Assembly (NCBI RefSeq): GCF_029909975.1
Contig: NZ_CP094516.1
Location: 7,046,501 to 7,110,500, forward strand
Reading direction: 5' to 3'
Length of the DNA: 64,000 bases
DNA from: Bradyrhizobium sp. ISRA430
GTDB lineage: Bacteria; Pseudomonadota; Alphaproteobacteria; Rhizobiales; Xanthobacteraceae
Positions 1 to 8,465 of the stretch are shown here, piece after piece. How positions within the stretch are numbered: the first letter of the stretch is position 1; every line of letters starts with the position of its first letter. The notes below the pieces were generated by a model that did no database searches, was not told where the DNA came from, and saw nothing but the letters and a program-made list of their open reading frames with translations. The translations under genes were made by a program, and so were the position numbers.

Positions 1-714
1 AAGCGAATAATCGGCCTTGACGATCTGGGTTGGCTTGAGCGGGAGGCCGGCGTCCGAGAGCGCGCGCTGAATTCCCTCGAGCCTGGCGCGGGATCTGTCA
101 TTGGACGCGGCAACAACGTTGGCAATCGCGCCGAAACGGACGTGTCCAAGCCTTAGCAGATACTCCGTCATCTCGCGGGTGGCGCTTTCGTTGTCGATGC
201 CGATCGCGGGGATGCCGCCGCCGGCCTTGGCAACATAGGTGGTGATGACGGGTACGCCTGCCTGTTCGATCAGGCTCCTCAGCTCCCGTCCGTGGGAAGC
301 TCCGACCAGCACGATTCCATCGATGCCGCGTTCAATGAGACTTTGCAGTTCCTGAAGTTCACGCCGCTGGTCATATTGCGAATTCGCAATGAACAGCGTG
401 TAGCCGCTTTCGCTGAGGCGGTTCTGGAGTGCTTCGACCCCTTCTGCAAAGATGCCGAGCGCCAGCGTCGGAACGATGACGCCGACGGTCCGCATGCGTC
501 CCGATTTCAATGCTCTGGCTGCGCTATCGCGCGTGTAGGCCAGGTCATTGATATGCCGCATGACTCTGTCGCGAAGCTCTGGCCGTACGATATCGGGGTG
601 ATTGAGAACCCGCGACACCGTCGCCGGCGACACATTCGCCTTCCGGGCAACGTCCTCGATCTTCACGCGTGGCTGCTGGCGGCCTTTTGGCGCGATTACA
701 GGTTTCTTGTCCAT
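1..714 (-). CDS. LacI-family transcriptional regulator (3' end outside window)
   Basis: The minus-strand frame is open from an ATG at 714 to base 1, giving 238 codons with no stop, so the C-terminus is missing. The N-terminus carries a LacI-type helix-turn-helix at about residues 18-40 (VKIEDVARKANVSPATVSRVL). A periplasmic-binding-protein-like sensor domain begins near residue 73 (RTVGVIVPTLALGIF). It is divergent from the CoA-transferase/GH88/dehydratase/dehydrogenase operon, and the gap holds a perfect palindrome typical of LacI operators. I infer that it represses that operon and responds to a sugar-acid intermediate. The effector cannot be read from the sequence. Confidence 0.9.
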   Translation of the reverse strand, partial: MDKKPVIAPKGRQQPRVKIEDVARKANVSPATVSRVLNHPDIVRPELRDRVMRHINDLAYTRDSAARALKSGRMRTVGVIVPTLALGIFAEGVEALQNRLSESGYTLFIANSQYDQRRELQELQSLIERGIDGIVLVGASHGRELRSLIEQAGVPVITTYVAKAGGGIPAIGIDNESATREMTEYLLRLGHVRFGAIANVVAASNDRSRARLEGIQRALSDAGLPLKPTQIVKADYSL

Positions 715-909
715 TTGCGTTGGTCAACCAGGAGAAGGAGAGGGTCTCCGCTCAAAGAGTTAAACCATCACGACCGCCACCTTCTCAAGTCCTGTATACG
801 AGCCATCGGCGCTATTTTCTGGCCCTCTCATGCGCAGATGGAGCGGGACGAAGTGAATCTCATTCGAAAGGTGGTTGATTCGCTTGACTCCGGTTCTTGC
901 ACGGCCTAA

Positions 910-929
910 TTCTGAAATCGATTTCAGAA
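910..929. promoter_or_regulatory. 20-bp perfect palindrome, probable LacI-type operator
   Basis: TTCTGAAATCGATTTCAGAA is a perfect inverted repeat with the central CG typical of LacI-family operators. It lies 50 bp before the CoA-transferase start and about 195 bp upstream of the divergent LacI gene. A further half-site, CGATTTCAG, occurs at about 948-956 and could support cooperative binding. Assignment to the neighbouring regulator is inferred from position and symmetry. Confidence 0.7.
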
Positions 930-978
930 ATCGAGAGCCAAGCAGCTCGATTTCAGGTAAAACCGAAAGCAAGGATGC

Positions 979-2172
979 ATGGTCGATCTCTTGAAGGGCA
1001 TTCGTGTCCTCAGCCTCAATCACTTTCTGATGGGTCCGGTCGGCGTGCAGTTTCTCGCCGACCTCGGTGCGGACGTGATCGCCGTGGAACCGCCCGGAGG
1101 GGCCTTTCAGCGGAAATGGGGCGGGGCGGACAAGCGGGTTGATGGCCAGTCGATGTTGCTTCTCACGGGAAACCGCAACAAGCGAAGCCTCACGCTCGAT
1201 CTGAAAAAGCCCGAAGCCGTGGCCATCGCCAGACAACTGATCGCGAAATCGGATGTGATCGCAGAGAACTTCCGCCCGGGTGTGCTCGACAAGCTTGGTC
1301 TCGGCTACGAGGATGCAAAGAAGATCAATCCGCAGATCGTCTATGCCGCTGCCTCCGGCTACGGTCCTGACGGGCCCTACGTCGATCGCCCAGGCCAGGA
1401 TCTCTTGATCCAGGCGCTATCAGGACTTGCGATGATCACCGGAAGTCGCGAGCAAGGGCCGCGGGCTGTCGGCGTTTCCGCCATCGATCATCACGGCGCT
1501 GCCTTGTTTGCGGCGGGGATCCTAGCTGCCCTGGTGAGGAAAGCGCGCACGGGGCAGGGCTGCCGCGTCGATGTTAGCCTACTGTCGGCTGCGCTCGACC
1601 TGCAGATGGAATCCTTTACCTGCTACCTGAACGGCCAAAGGCCTGAGGACGTCCGTCAGCCGGGACCGGTGGCCGGCTGGTACTATGGCGCGCCTTACGG
1701 CATCTATGCGACACGCGATGGACACATTGCGATCTCTTTGGGATCGCTGGAGGCGCTCTCAGACGCGCTTGGCCTTCCGGCCGACCAGCGAATTCCTGAC
1801 GAGGAGGCGTATCGCCGGCGGGACGAGGCCTCAGCCATGATTGCGGCCAGTGTCGCCAAACGCACAACCACCGAATGCATCGTCTTGTTCGAAGCGCGCG
1901 GAATTTGGCACGCCGCGGTGAACGATTATGCCGACGTCGTTGCGGATCCGCAGATCGCGCACAACAGGAATTTTCAGGTCGTGACCGGCGCGACCGGAAC
2001 TCCCATCACCCTTGTCAGCCATCCCGTCCGCTACGACGGCGAGCAGCCGGACGTGCGTTTGCCGCCGCAAAAGCTCGGTGCGCAAACGGAAGAGATTCTC
2101 AAGGAGCTGGGCTATGACGCCAAAAAATTGAAGGATCTTTACGATACGGGCGCCATCGGCACTGGGGGCTAG
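979..2172 (+). CDS. CaiB/BaiF (family III) CoA-transferase
   Basis: 397 residues, the normal length for family III CoA-transferases. The N-terminus has the usual opening (LLKGIRVLSLNHFLMGPV), followed by LADLGADVIAVEPP and the ENFRPGVLDKLGLGY block. The expected catalytic aspartate is D141 in the GQDLLIQALSG segment. The family moves CoA between carboxylic acids through an aspartyl-CoA thioester. It is the first gene of the operon behind the palindromic operator. A CoA-transferase is unusual beside a GH88 hydrolase and a keto-deoxy sugar acid dehydratase, so the natural acid is unknown. Possibly it activates a side-chain acid released with the sugar. Confidence 0.88.
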   Translation: MVDLLKGIRVLSLNHFLMGPVGVQFLADLGADVIAVEPPGGAFQRKWGGADKRVDGQSMLLLTGNRNKRSLTLDLKKPEAVAIARQLIAKSDVIAENFRPGVLDKLGLGYEDAKKINPQIVYAAASGYGPDGPYVDRPGQDLLIQALSGLAMITGSREQGPRAVGVSAIDHHGAALFAAGILAALVRKARTGQGCRVDVSLLSAALDLQMESFTCYLNGQRPEDVRQPGPVAGWYYGAPYGIYATRDGHIAISLGSLEALSDALGLPADQRIPDEEAYRRRDEASAMIAASVAKRTTTECIVLFEARGIWHAAVNDYADVVADPQIAHNRNFQVVTGATGTPITLVSHPVRYDGEQPDVRLPPQKLGAQTEEILKELGYDAKKLKDLYDTGAIGTGG

Positions 2173-2429
2173 CATCACTAAACGAACAAAGAGACTTCTC
2201 GAAGGTAGCACGCTCAGGTCAGGAGGGCATGGTGATCGGCATAAACGTGCGCGCGGCTTTCCCCGCGGTGCTGGTGACGAGGCGTGCTCCTCGGCAGCGA
2301 TGCAACCAAGCACGCTTGGAAGTCTGGTGAACACTAACCGTTCACGCCAGTCCAGGATGTGTTAGTAGAGAGCTTTGAGTTGCCGCCAGGCGAAAGCCGC
2401 GCGGCGAGTTTTATGTTGGACCAGAAGCC

Positions 2430-3581
2430 ATGTCGGAAAGCCAATATCTGCCCGCGCGCGAGCGTATGCTGAAGCGCATTGCCGAGACCAGGGACACTGC
2501 ACGCTCGGGCTTGCCACACTGGGCGAGTGCCGCCGACGGAAAATGGACGTTTACGCCCGATGGTGATTGGACCGGCGGGGCATTTGTCGGTGAGCTTTGG
2601 CTCGCGCATCTTGCTGATCCCAGGCAGTTCCCACTCGAAGACGCGCGTGCTGCGCTAAGCCGAATGTTGCCGCGTGCCGAGCGGCTTACGGCCTTCAAGG
2701 GCTTCGGCTTCTATCATGCTGGCGCCCTCGGCAGCATCCTGTTCAAGGAAGAAAACGCGCGCGCGGTGGCTCTGACAGCAGCAAGCTCGCTTCGTGATAT
2801 GTTCGATCCACACCTCGGACTGATACCGTTGGGCAGGGATGCCGAAGAGGCGAGCGCAGTCGGAGCCTCCGAGAGCAGCATCGATTCGCTGCAGGCGACA
2901 GGTCTGCTCTATTGGGCCGCGGACCAGCTTTCCGATGCTCGGATGGAGGAGGTCGCCAATGCACATATGCGGCGTGTCCTCGAGATCCATGTGCGGCAGG
3001 ACAATTCAGTTATCCAGTCTTCCACCCTTGATCCACACACCGGCAAGGTGCTCAGAACGCACACGCACAAGGGATATAGCGATATCAGCACCTGGGGCCG
3101 GGCGCAGGGATGGGCGATGCTCTACACCGCTCACGCTGCCATGGTCCGCCCGGACGAACCGCTATGGCGCGACTACGCCGTACGCCTTCTTGACTGGTGG
3201 ATCGACCATGTCCCTGCGGATCTCATTGCCTTCTGGGATTTCGACGATCCGGCGATCCCCAACACCAGCAGGGATACTGCGGCCACCGCTATCGCTGCTG
3301 CCGCGGCGCTGCGCCTCGCATCCGCACTTGGTCCTGAGCGCGGCGCCAAATATCGATCATTTGCGGAGCGCACAGTTACTCAGCTGAGCTCGAAATACCT
3401 GACACCGACTGCTCCCGATGACCCGCGCCCGCCTGGAATGCTCACCGGCGGCTGCTTCACCCGAAAGGCGATCGTGCGCGATATCGATGCGGCCCAGAAC
3501 GTCGAGCTGATCTTCGGAAGCTACTTCCTGTTTGAATGCCTTGCCATCCTGACGGATCTGGTGCCGCCTGGCCGGATCTAA
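2430..3581 (+). CDS. Glycoside hydrolase family 88 (unsaturated glucuronyl hydrolase type)
   Basis: 383 residues matching the GH88 alpha6/alpha6 barrel. The two catalytic-region aspartates of unsaturated glucuronyl hydrolases are recognisable: D152 in the IDSLQ segment and D218 in HKGYSDISTWGRAQGW. The later RDTAATAIAAAAAL helix is also typical. Family members hydrate the 4,5-double bond of unsaturated uronic acids left by polysaccharide lyases, which releases a keto acid. There is no signal peptide, so it should act on imported oligosaccharides in the cytoplasm. It sits between a CoA-transferase and the dehydratase/dehydrogenase pair, which fits breakdown of a plant or microbial uronide. The start at 2430 fits the family N-terminus. 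Confidence 0.85.
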   Translation: MSESQYLPARERMLKRIAETRDTARSGLPHWASAADGKWTFTPDGDWTGGAFVGELWLAHLADPRQFPLEDARAALSRMLPRAERLTAFKGFGFYHAGALGSILFKEENARAVALTAASSLRDMFDPHLGLIPLGRDAEEASAVGASESSIDSLQATGLLYWAADQLSDARMEEVANAHMRRVLEIHVRQDNSVIQSSTLDPHTGKVLRTHTHKGYSDISTWGRAQGWAMLYTAHAAMVRPDEPLWRDYAVRLLDWWIDHVPADLIAFWDFDDPAIPNTSRDTAATAIAAAAALRLASALGPERGAKYRSFAERTVTQLSSKYLTPTAPDDPRPPGMLTGGCFTRKAIVRDIDAAQNVELIFGSYFLFECLAILTDLVPPGRI

Positions 3582-3757
3582 TGAGGAGGCGCGAAAGGCT
3601 TCCAACGCGAGCAAAGCCTCAAACCAATCTTGTTTGTGACGCCACGCCAGTCAATCTGTCCAAAAACTTCGACGGCATCGGCTCCACTCCTTAGATGTTT
3701 GCGATGGCATGATCGAGTTCGACAGCAACTGAATGCCTCCTGTCTGGAATCCCTTAC

Positions 3758-4687
3758 ATGAGAAATGCGAAAACTCCCATCTATCGCGGCTTGTTCCCGG
3801 TCGCTCCGACGCCGTTTACGGACTCTGGAGATCTCGATCTCGAAGGGCAGCGGCGCGTTCTCGATTGCATGATTGATCAAGGCGTGGACGGAATCTGCAT
3901 TCTGGCCAACTACTCCGAGAAATTCCTGCTGTCTGATCAGGAACGCGATATTCTGGTCGAGCTCTGTCTTTCGCATGTCGCGGGCCGCAAGCCAGTCATG
4001 GTGACCTGCAGCCATTTCAGCACCCAGATTGCGGTGCAGCGCGCCCGCTATGCGGCCGAACGTGGCGCAAGCCTCCTCATGCTGATGCCGCCTTATCATG
4101 GTGCAAGCCTGAAGGCGGATGAAGGCGCCATGATCGGGCATTTCGGCCGGGTCGCAGACGCAGCCGGGATTCCAATCATGGTCCAGGACGCGCCGCTCTC
4201 CGGCGTCACATTGACGGTCCCGTTTCTCGTCCGGCTCGCTTGCGAGGTGCCGCTCGCCAGATATTTCAAGATCGAGGTGCCGTTTGCGGCTGCCAAGCTG
4301 CGCAGTCTGATCGAGCTCGGCGGTGAGGTCATCATTGGTCCTTTTGACGGGGAGGAAGCCATCACCATGATGGCAGACCTCGATGCCGGTGCGATCGGAA
4401 CAATGTCAAGCGCGCTGTTGCCCGATCTGCTCCGCCCCGTGCTCGATCACCACAAAGCGGGACGCAGGCAGGAAGCCGCTCTTGCCTATGCAAAGGTGCT
4501 GCCGCTCATCAATTTCGAGAACCGCCAGTGCGGCCTGCGCGCTGCCAAGAGCGTGATGGCTGAAGGTGGCGTGATCAAATGCGAAGCCGTGCGGCATCCG
4601 CTCGATGGGCTCCATCCGGCGACGAGAGCTGGATTGATCGAGCTTGCGCGTGAGCTCAACCCGCTGGCTCTTCGTTGGGGACATTGA
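3758..4687 (+). CDS. DapA-family lyase, probable 2-keto-3-deoxy-L-arabonate dehydratase type
   Basis: 309 residues of the dihydrodipicolinate synthase/N-acetylneuraminate lyase family. The Schiff-base lysine is K171 in ARYFKIEVP. Blocks such as GICILANYSEKF, MPPYHGAS, PIMVQDAP, GPFDGEEAITMMADL and INFENRQCG recall the Azospirillum L-2-keto-3-deoxyarabonate dehydratase rather than true DapA. That enzyme converts the keto-deoxy pentonate to 2-oxoglutarate semialdehyde. The next gene, 3 bp downstream, encodes a matching semialdehyde dehydrogenase, which supports this role. A different keto-deoxy sugar acid remains possible because the cluster has no arabinose dehydrogenase or lactonase. Confidence 0.85.
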   Translation: MRNAKTPIYRGLFPVAPTPFTDSGDLDLEGQRRVLDCMIDQGVDGICILANYSEKFLLSDQERDILVELCLSHVAGRKPVMVTCSHFSTQIAVQRARYAAERGASLLMLMPPYHGASLKADEGAMIGHFGRVADAAGIPIMVQDAPLSGVTLTVPFLVRLACEVPLARYFKIEVPFAAAKLRSLIELGGEVIIGPFDGEEAITMMADLDAGAIGTMSSALLPDLLRPVLDHHKAGRRQEAALAYAKVLPLINFENRQCGLRAAKSVMAEGGVIKCEAVRHPLDGLHPATRAGLIELARELNPLALRWGH

Positions 4688-4690
4688 GGC

Positions 4691-6157
4691 ATGAACAATC
4701 CGGAACAAGCGGTGCAGGCACAACCTGTGTACCCCCAGATCAAGATGTTCATTGCCGGGGAATGGATGGAAGGGGAGGCAGAGCGTTCGGAAGAGATCCT
4801 CAACCCGGCGACCGGACAGCCCATTGGTGAAACGCCTTATGCCTCCCGCGGCGATCTCGATCGTGCGATCATGGCCGCTAAGGAGGGCTTTGAGATTTGG
4901 CGAAAGGTTTCAGCCTTTGACCGATACAGGACGATGCGCAAGGCCGCCGAGCTCATACGCTCGCGCGCAGCCGGCATCGGATCGATCATGACGCTCGAAC
5001 AGGGTAAGCCGCTGAGCGAGTCGAGTGCTGAAACGCTCCTTGCTGCCGATATCATCGACTGGCTCGCCGAGGAAGGGCGGCGCGCCTATGGGCGGATCGT
5101 GCCGGCGCGCTTTGGCAATGTCGCCCAGCTCGTGACCAAGGAGCCGGTCGGGCCGGTTGCGGCATTTACGCCCTGGAACTTTCCGATCAACCAGGCCGTA
5201 CGGAAGATCTCCGCGAGCCTTGCAGCCGGCTGCTCCATCATCGTCAAGGGACCTGAAGAAACGCCAGCGAGCTGCATGGAGCTGGTGCGTAGTTTCGCGG
5301 ATGCGGGCTTGCCGGCGGGCGTGATCAATCTCGTCTTCGGGGTGCCATCCGAAGTTTCAGATTATCTCATACGCCATCCTGTCGTCCGGAAAGTCTCCTT
5401 CACCGGCTCGACAGTAGTCGGAAAGCATCTCGCAGCCCTTGCCGGCGCCCATATGAAGCGCGCCACCATGGAGCTCGGCGGGCACGCGCCTGCCATCGTT
5501 TTCCCGGATGCCGACATCGAGAAAGCCGCAAGAATTTTGTCGGCGAACAAGTTCCGCAATGCGGGCCAAGTCTGCGTCTCGCCGACGCGGTTTCTGGTGC
5601 ATGAGAGTATCTATGAAGATTTCGTCAAGAGGTTTGTTGCCGAGGCCAGCGCGATCAAGGTTGGCAATGGTCTTGAAAGAGATAGCCGCATGGGGCCGCT
5701 CGCCAATGCGCGGCGGCTCGATGCAATGGAGAGCTTTGTCGCGGACGCTCTCGATTGCGGCGCCCAGTTGCGCACCGGCGGCAAGCGTATCGGCAATGCG
5801 GGGTACTTCTTCGAGCCGACGGTCCTGACCGATGTTCCACCTCAAGCGCGCATCATGAATGAAGAGCCGTTCGGCCCTGTCGCGCCGATTGCGCGGTTTA
5901 AAACCTATGACGAGGTCGTCGCCGAGGCCAATCGACTGCCTTTCGGGCTCGCCGCCTACGCCTACACGCGATCGGCCGCAACGATCGCCGCGATCGGGGC
6001 CGATCTTCAATGCGGCATGGTGTCGATCAATCATCATGGGCTTGGGCTTCCCGAAGTGCCCTTCGGAGGAACGAAGGAGTCCGGCTTCGGTTCGGAAGGT
6101 GGCCTTGAGGCAATCGAGGGCTATCTCGACACCAAATTTGTGAGCCAGGCGAGCTAG
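4691..6157 (+). CDS. Aldehyde dehydrogenase, probable 2-oxoglutarate semialdehyde dehydrogenase
   Basis: 488 residues, a full-length NAD(P)-dependent aldehyde dehydrogenase. The general base is E261 in MELGGHAP and the nucleophile is C295 in AGQVCVSPTRF. The FTPWNFP and FTGSTVVGK cofactor segments and the NEEPFGP block are intact. Paired with the upstream dehydratase (3-bp gap), it should oxidise 2-oxoglutarate semialdehyde to 2-oxoglutarate. This would complete a non-phosphorylating route for a keto-deoxy pentonate, as in Azospirillum arabinose metabolism. The semialdehyde assignment rests on context. The succinate semialdehyde dehydrogenase family is closely related. Confidence 0.87.
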   Translation: MNNPEQAVQAQPVYPQIKMFIAGEWMEGEAERSEEILNPATGQPIGETPYASRGDLDRAIMAAKEGFEIWRKVSAFDRYRTMRKAAELIRSRAAGIGSIMTLEQGKPLSESSAETLLAADIIDWLAEEGRRAYGRIVPARFGNVAQLVTKEPVGPVAAFTPWNFPINQAVRKISASLAAGCSIIVKGPEETPASCMELVRSFADAGLPAGVINLVFGVPSEVSDYLIRHPVVRKVSFTGSTVVGKHLAALAGAHMKRATMELGGHAPAIVFPDADIEKAARILSANKFRNAGQVCVSPTRFLVHESIYEDFVKRFVAEASAIKVGNGLERDSRMGPLANARRLDAMESFVADALDCGAQLRTGGKRIGNAGYFFEPTVLTDVPPQARIMNEEPFGPVAPIARFKTYDEVVAEANRLPFGLAAYAYTRSAATIAAIGADLQCGMVSINHHGLGLPEVPFGGTKESGFGSEGGLEAIEGYLDTKFVSQAS

Positions 6158-6381
6158 AACCGGAATAGCAGGCGCAAAACCGGAGCAGAACGATTTGCTC
6201 GACAGTGCCGCCGGATCGCCTCAAGCGCTCCGCTCTTCTCCGCTGGCAGACCGGTACGTCTGCCTTCTCCCCAGACTTGAGCCGCTGTCGGAGAAATCCG
6301 GCAGCGGTCCTTTTCTTTGCTGGACTGACACCTTCTTGTTCATCCAGGCGGGAGCGGAAATGAGATACTTTGTCCGGCAAA

Positions 6382-6777
6382 TCAGCGCGGACGGATAACA
6401 CTGCGTGTACCAAAGCCCTTAAGTATCCGCGCCAATGATAGCCCGCGAGCACCACGAATATTGGCGCGGCCCAGCATGACCATCGCCTGGAATTTCTCGG
6501 CGATGACCATCTCACGCGCATAAGCGCGCAGATGCGGAGCAGGAAGATCGTGGAGAACCGACAGGTCCATTTCCAGTAGACCCGGTTCGACCGCATCAAC
6601 GAAGGCGATGGCGAGAACGATACAGGTCTTGGCGGTATCGACCAATGCGTCGGCGGTGATACGCAGGCGCCATAACTCGGTTTCCTCGCGAATGCGATTG
6701 ACCTTGACGCTGTTTGGATCGAACTCCACCCCATCGTTATATGAAACGCCGCTGACTTCTTTGAAGATGCGGACCAT
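6382..6777 (-). pseudogene. AbiEii/AbiGii-like nucleotidyltransferase toxin, fragment
   Basis: 131 residues recalling the middle of AbiEii-type nucleotidyltransferase toxins: a GVEFDPNSVKVNRIREE-like block, a domain with ITADALVDTA, and DLPAPHLRAYAREMVIAEKFQAMV, which matches the conserved AYPRETVVAEKLEA-type motif. The N-terminal nucleotidyltransferase motif and the C-terminal half are absent. No AbiEi antitoxin gene lies beside it. It is most likely a dead remnant of a type IV toxin-antitoxin system. The call is from motif resemblance only. Confidence 0.55.
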
Positions 6778-6868
6778 CTCGTCCTAATCATCGTTCTCGA
6801 TGCCGAGGGAGCCGAGGGGGCACCACGGACTCGTGGAAAAATGGCCCGCTTGGAGCCATACCAAGCGT

Positions 6869-7771
6869 TTACGATCGGGCCAAATGTGGTAGGGTCAGTT
6901 CACCTTTGCCAGCGACAACTGAGAGGTTGAGTTCCTGCGCGGCAGCATCCAGGACCGGCACGGGAACGGCACTCTCGCGCGCTAGGCGCACAGCACACTC
7001 GATATCCTTTGCAGCATTCGCAATCGAGATTGCCAGTGCATCTGGTTTCTCTCCCAACAAAAAGGCGGCGAAGGCTTGGAATATTCCACTGTTCGTAGAG
7101 CCCCGACTGACCAAAGAGCGTAGTGTTACAAGATCTATCTGAAGACTATCCGCGAATTGGCAGACCTCAGCGGCGACCGCAGCTATGCCCATAGTCATGC
7201 TGTTGTAAACAAGCTTGAGCTTGTGGCCGTGTCCGACATCTCCAACATGCATAACCGTCTCGCAAAACGCAGCAAGAATGCGTTCAGCGACGGGAAAGAT
7301 TGTTGGATCCGATCCAACCATCGCATTGAGAAGGCCGAGCTCTGCTTGCTCGGGGCTTCGTGTTACTGGAGCATCAATAAAGCTTAGACCTCGACTTCGC
7401 GCCGTTTTCGCCAATGCAATGGTCGAGGCGGGATACGAGGTCGTGCAATCAATTATCAAGCCTCCTTGGCGCATGTGAACAAACAGTCCATCCTGGTCGA
7501 GGCACACAGTCTCAACTTCGCGGCTGGACGGTAAGGACAACACCACCACACTTACATGCTGCGCCAACTCAGCGATCGACGTATGCTCGCGGGCCCCTGC
7601 ACTTATCAGGCGATCAGCACCGAACCGGTTCTTGTTGACTTTGATGTGGAGCTCGCTTTGCTGACGCAGCAGGCTGATGCCTATACCCGTTCCCATGCGT
7701 CCCGCTCCGATAAGCCCTATGCTCTGCTTGATCGTTTTGGGAGCCGCGTTCGCTGATGATCCTTTGCTCAT
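6869..7771 (-). CDS. NAD-binding beta-hydroxyacid dehydrogenase (3-hydroxyisobutyrate dehydrogenase-like)
   Basis: 300 residues. A Rossmann motif lies at the N-terminus (IGLIGAGRMGTGI), the substrate-binding segment reads DAPVTRSPEQAE in place of the usual DAPVSGG, and the catalytic lysine lies in GHGHKLKLVYNSM. This is the normal architecture of the 3-hydroxyisobutyrate/tartronate semialdehyde/6-phosphogluconate dehydrogenase superfamily. It starts 3 bp after the HAD hydrolase stop, as the last gene of a three-gene minus-strand operon headed by a PurF-like protein. That context suggests a biosynthetic oxidoreductase rather than valine breakdown. The specific substrate is unknown. Confidence 0.85.
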   Translation of the reverse strand: MSKGSSANAAPKTIKQSIGLIGAGRMGTGIGISLLRQQSELHIKVNKNRFGADRLISAGAREHTSIAELAQHVSVVVLSLPSSREVETVCLDQDGLFVHMRQGGLIIDCTTSYPASTIALAKTARSRGLSFIDAPVTRSPEQAELGLLNAMVGSDPTIFPVAERILAAFCETVMHVGDVGHGHKLKLVYNSMTMGIAAVAAEVCQFADSLQIDLVTLRSLVSRGSTNSGIFQAFAAFLLGEKPDALAISIANAAKDIECAVRLARESAVPVPVLDAAAQELNLSVVAGKGELTLPHLARS

Positions 7772-7774
7772 GAT

Positions 7775-8455
7775 TTAGCATTCCGAAAAGAAGCCATGCC
7801 TTTGTAGGATGGGCAACAGCTCGTGATGGTTGTTGATCGTGTAGTCTGGACGCGCGGCTTGCAAGCGCGAGGTCGAAACAAATCCTCCGGTAATGGATAT
7901 GCTTGTCAAGCCGAGATTGCGTGCAATATCAGTCTCGACGGGCATATCGCCGATGATGAAGGTTGATGAGGGCTTCAGGTTGTGCCTGTGCATATAAAGC
8001 CGAAGCCGCTCTCCTTTGCTCATCGATTTGTATTGCGTGGCGCGGCTTTCAAAAGCGAGCACATCGGTGATGTAGTGATCCACTCCAAGCCTCTTCAGCT
8101 GGGACTGTAGAGGCGCGACTATGTGGTTGCTGAGGATGGTGAGTAGAGCGGATTCTCGTCGCGCTATCTCGAGCACTCTGCGCGCCCCCTCACGTAGATC
8201 GGCCTTATCCGCAAGATGCTCGTATAAGTCGTGAAACAGTGCGCCATCGTCACGCTCCACTGCCTCAATCTCTTCGCGCGACATTCCAAGGCTATGATAG
8301 AGACGAGAGAGGGGAACATCACAATGCTCTCGAAAGCTGTTTATATCGATGCTCGGACGACCAAAGCGGTCCAACATCACATTGGTCGTTTCGAGCACCG
8401 CATAGGTGTCATCTAGCAGCGTTCCGTTCCAGTCAAATACGAGAGCGGGTTTCAT
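7775..8455 (-). CDS. HAD-superfamily hydrolase (phosphatase type)
   Basis: 226 residues. Motif I is DWNGT near residue 8, so the nucleophile D8 is present but the usual second aspartate (D+2, general acid) is asparagine. Motif II is TILSNH near residue 108 and motif IV includes IIGDMPVETDI. A helical cap lies between motifs I and II, as in phosphoglycolate phosphatase-like members. It lies between the PurF-like gene (10-bp gap) and the dehydrogenase (3-bp gap). I infer that it dephosphorylates a phosphorylated intermediate of that pathway, perhaps a phosphoribosyl compound. Confidence 0.85.
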   Translation of the reverse strand: MKPALVFDWNGTLLDDTYAVLETTNVMLDRFGRPSIDINSFREHCDVPLSRLYHSLGMSREEIEAVERDDGALFHDLYEHLADKADLREGARRVLEIARRESALLTILSNHIVAPLQSQLKRLGVDHYITDVLAFESRATQYKSMSKGERLRLYMHRHNLKPSSTFIIGDMPVETDIARNLGLTSISITGGFVSTSRLQAARPDYTINNHHELLPILQRHGFFSEC

Positions 8456-8465
8456 GATCCTGACC

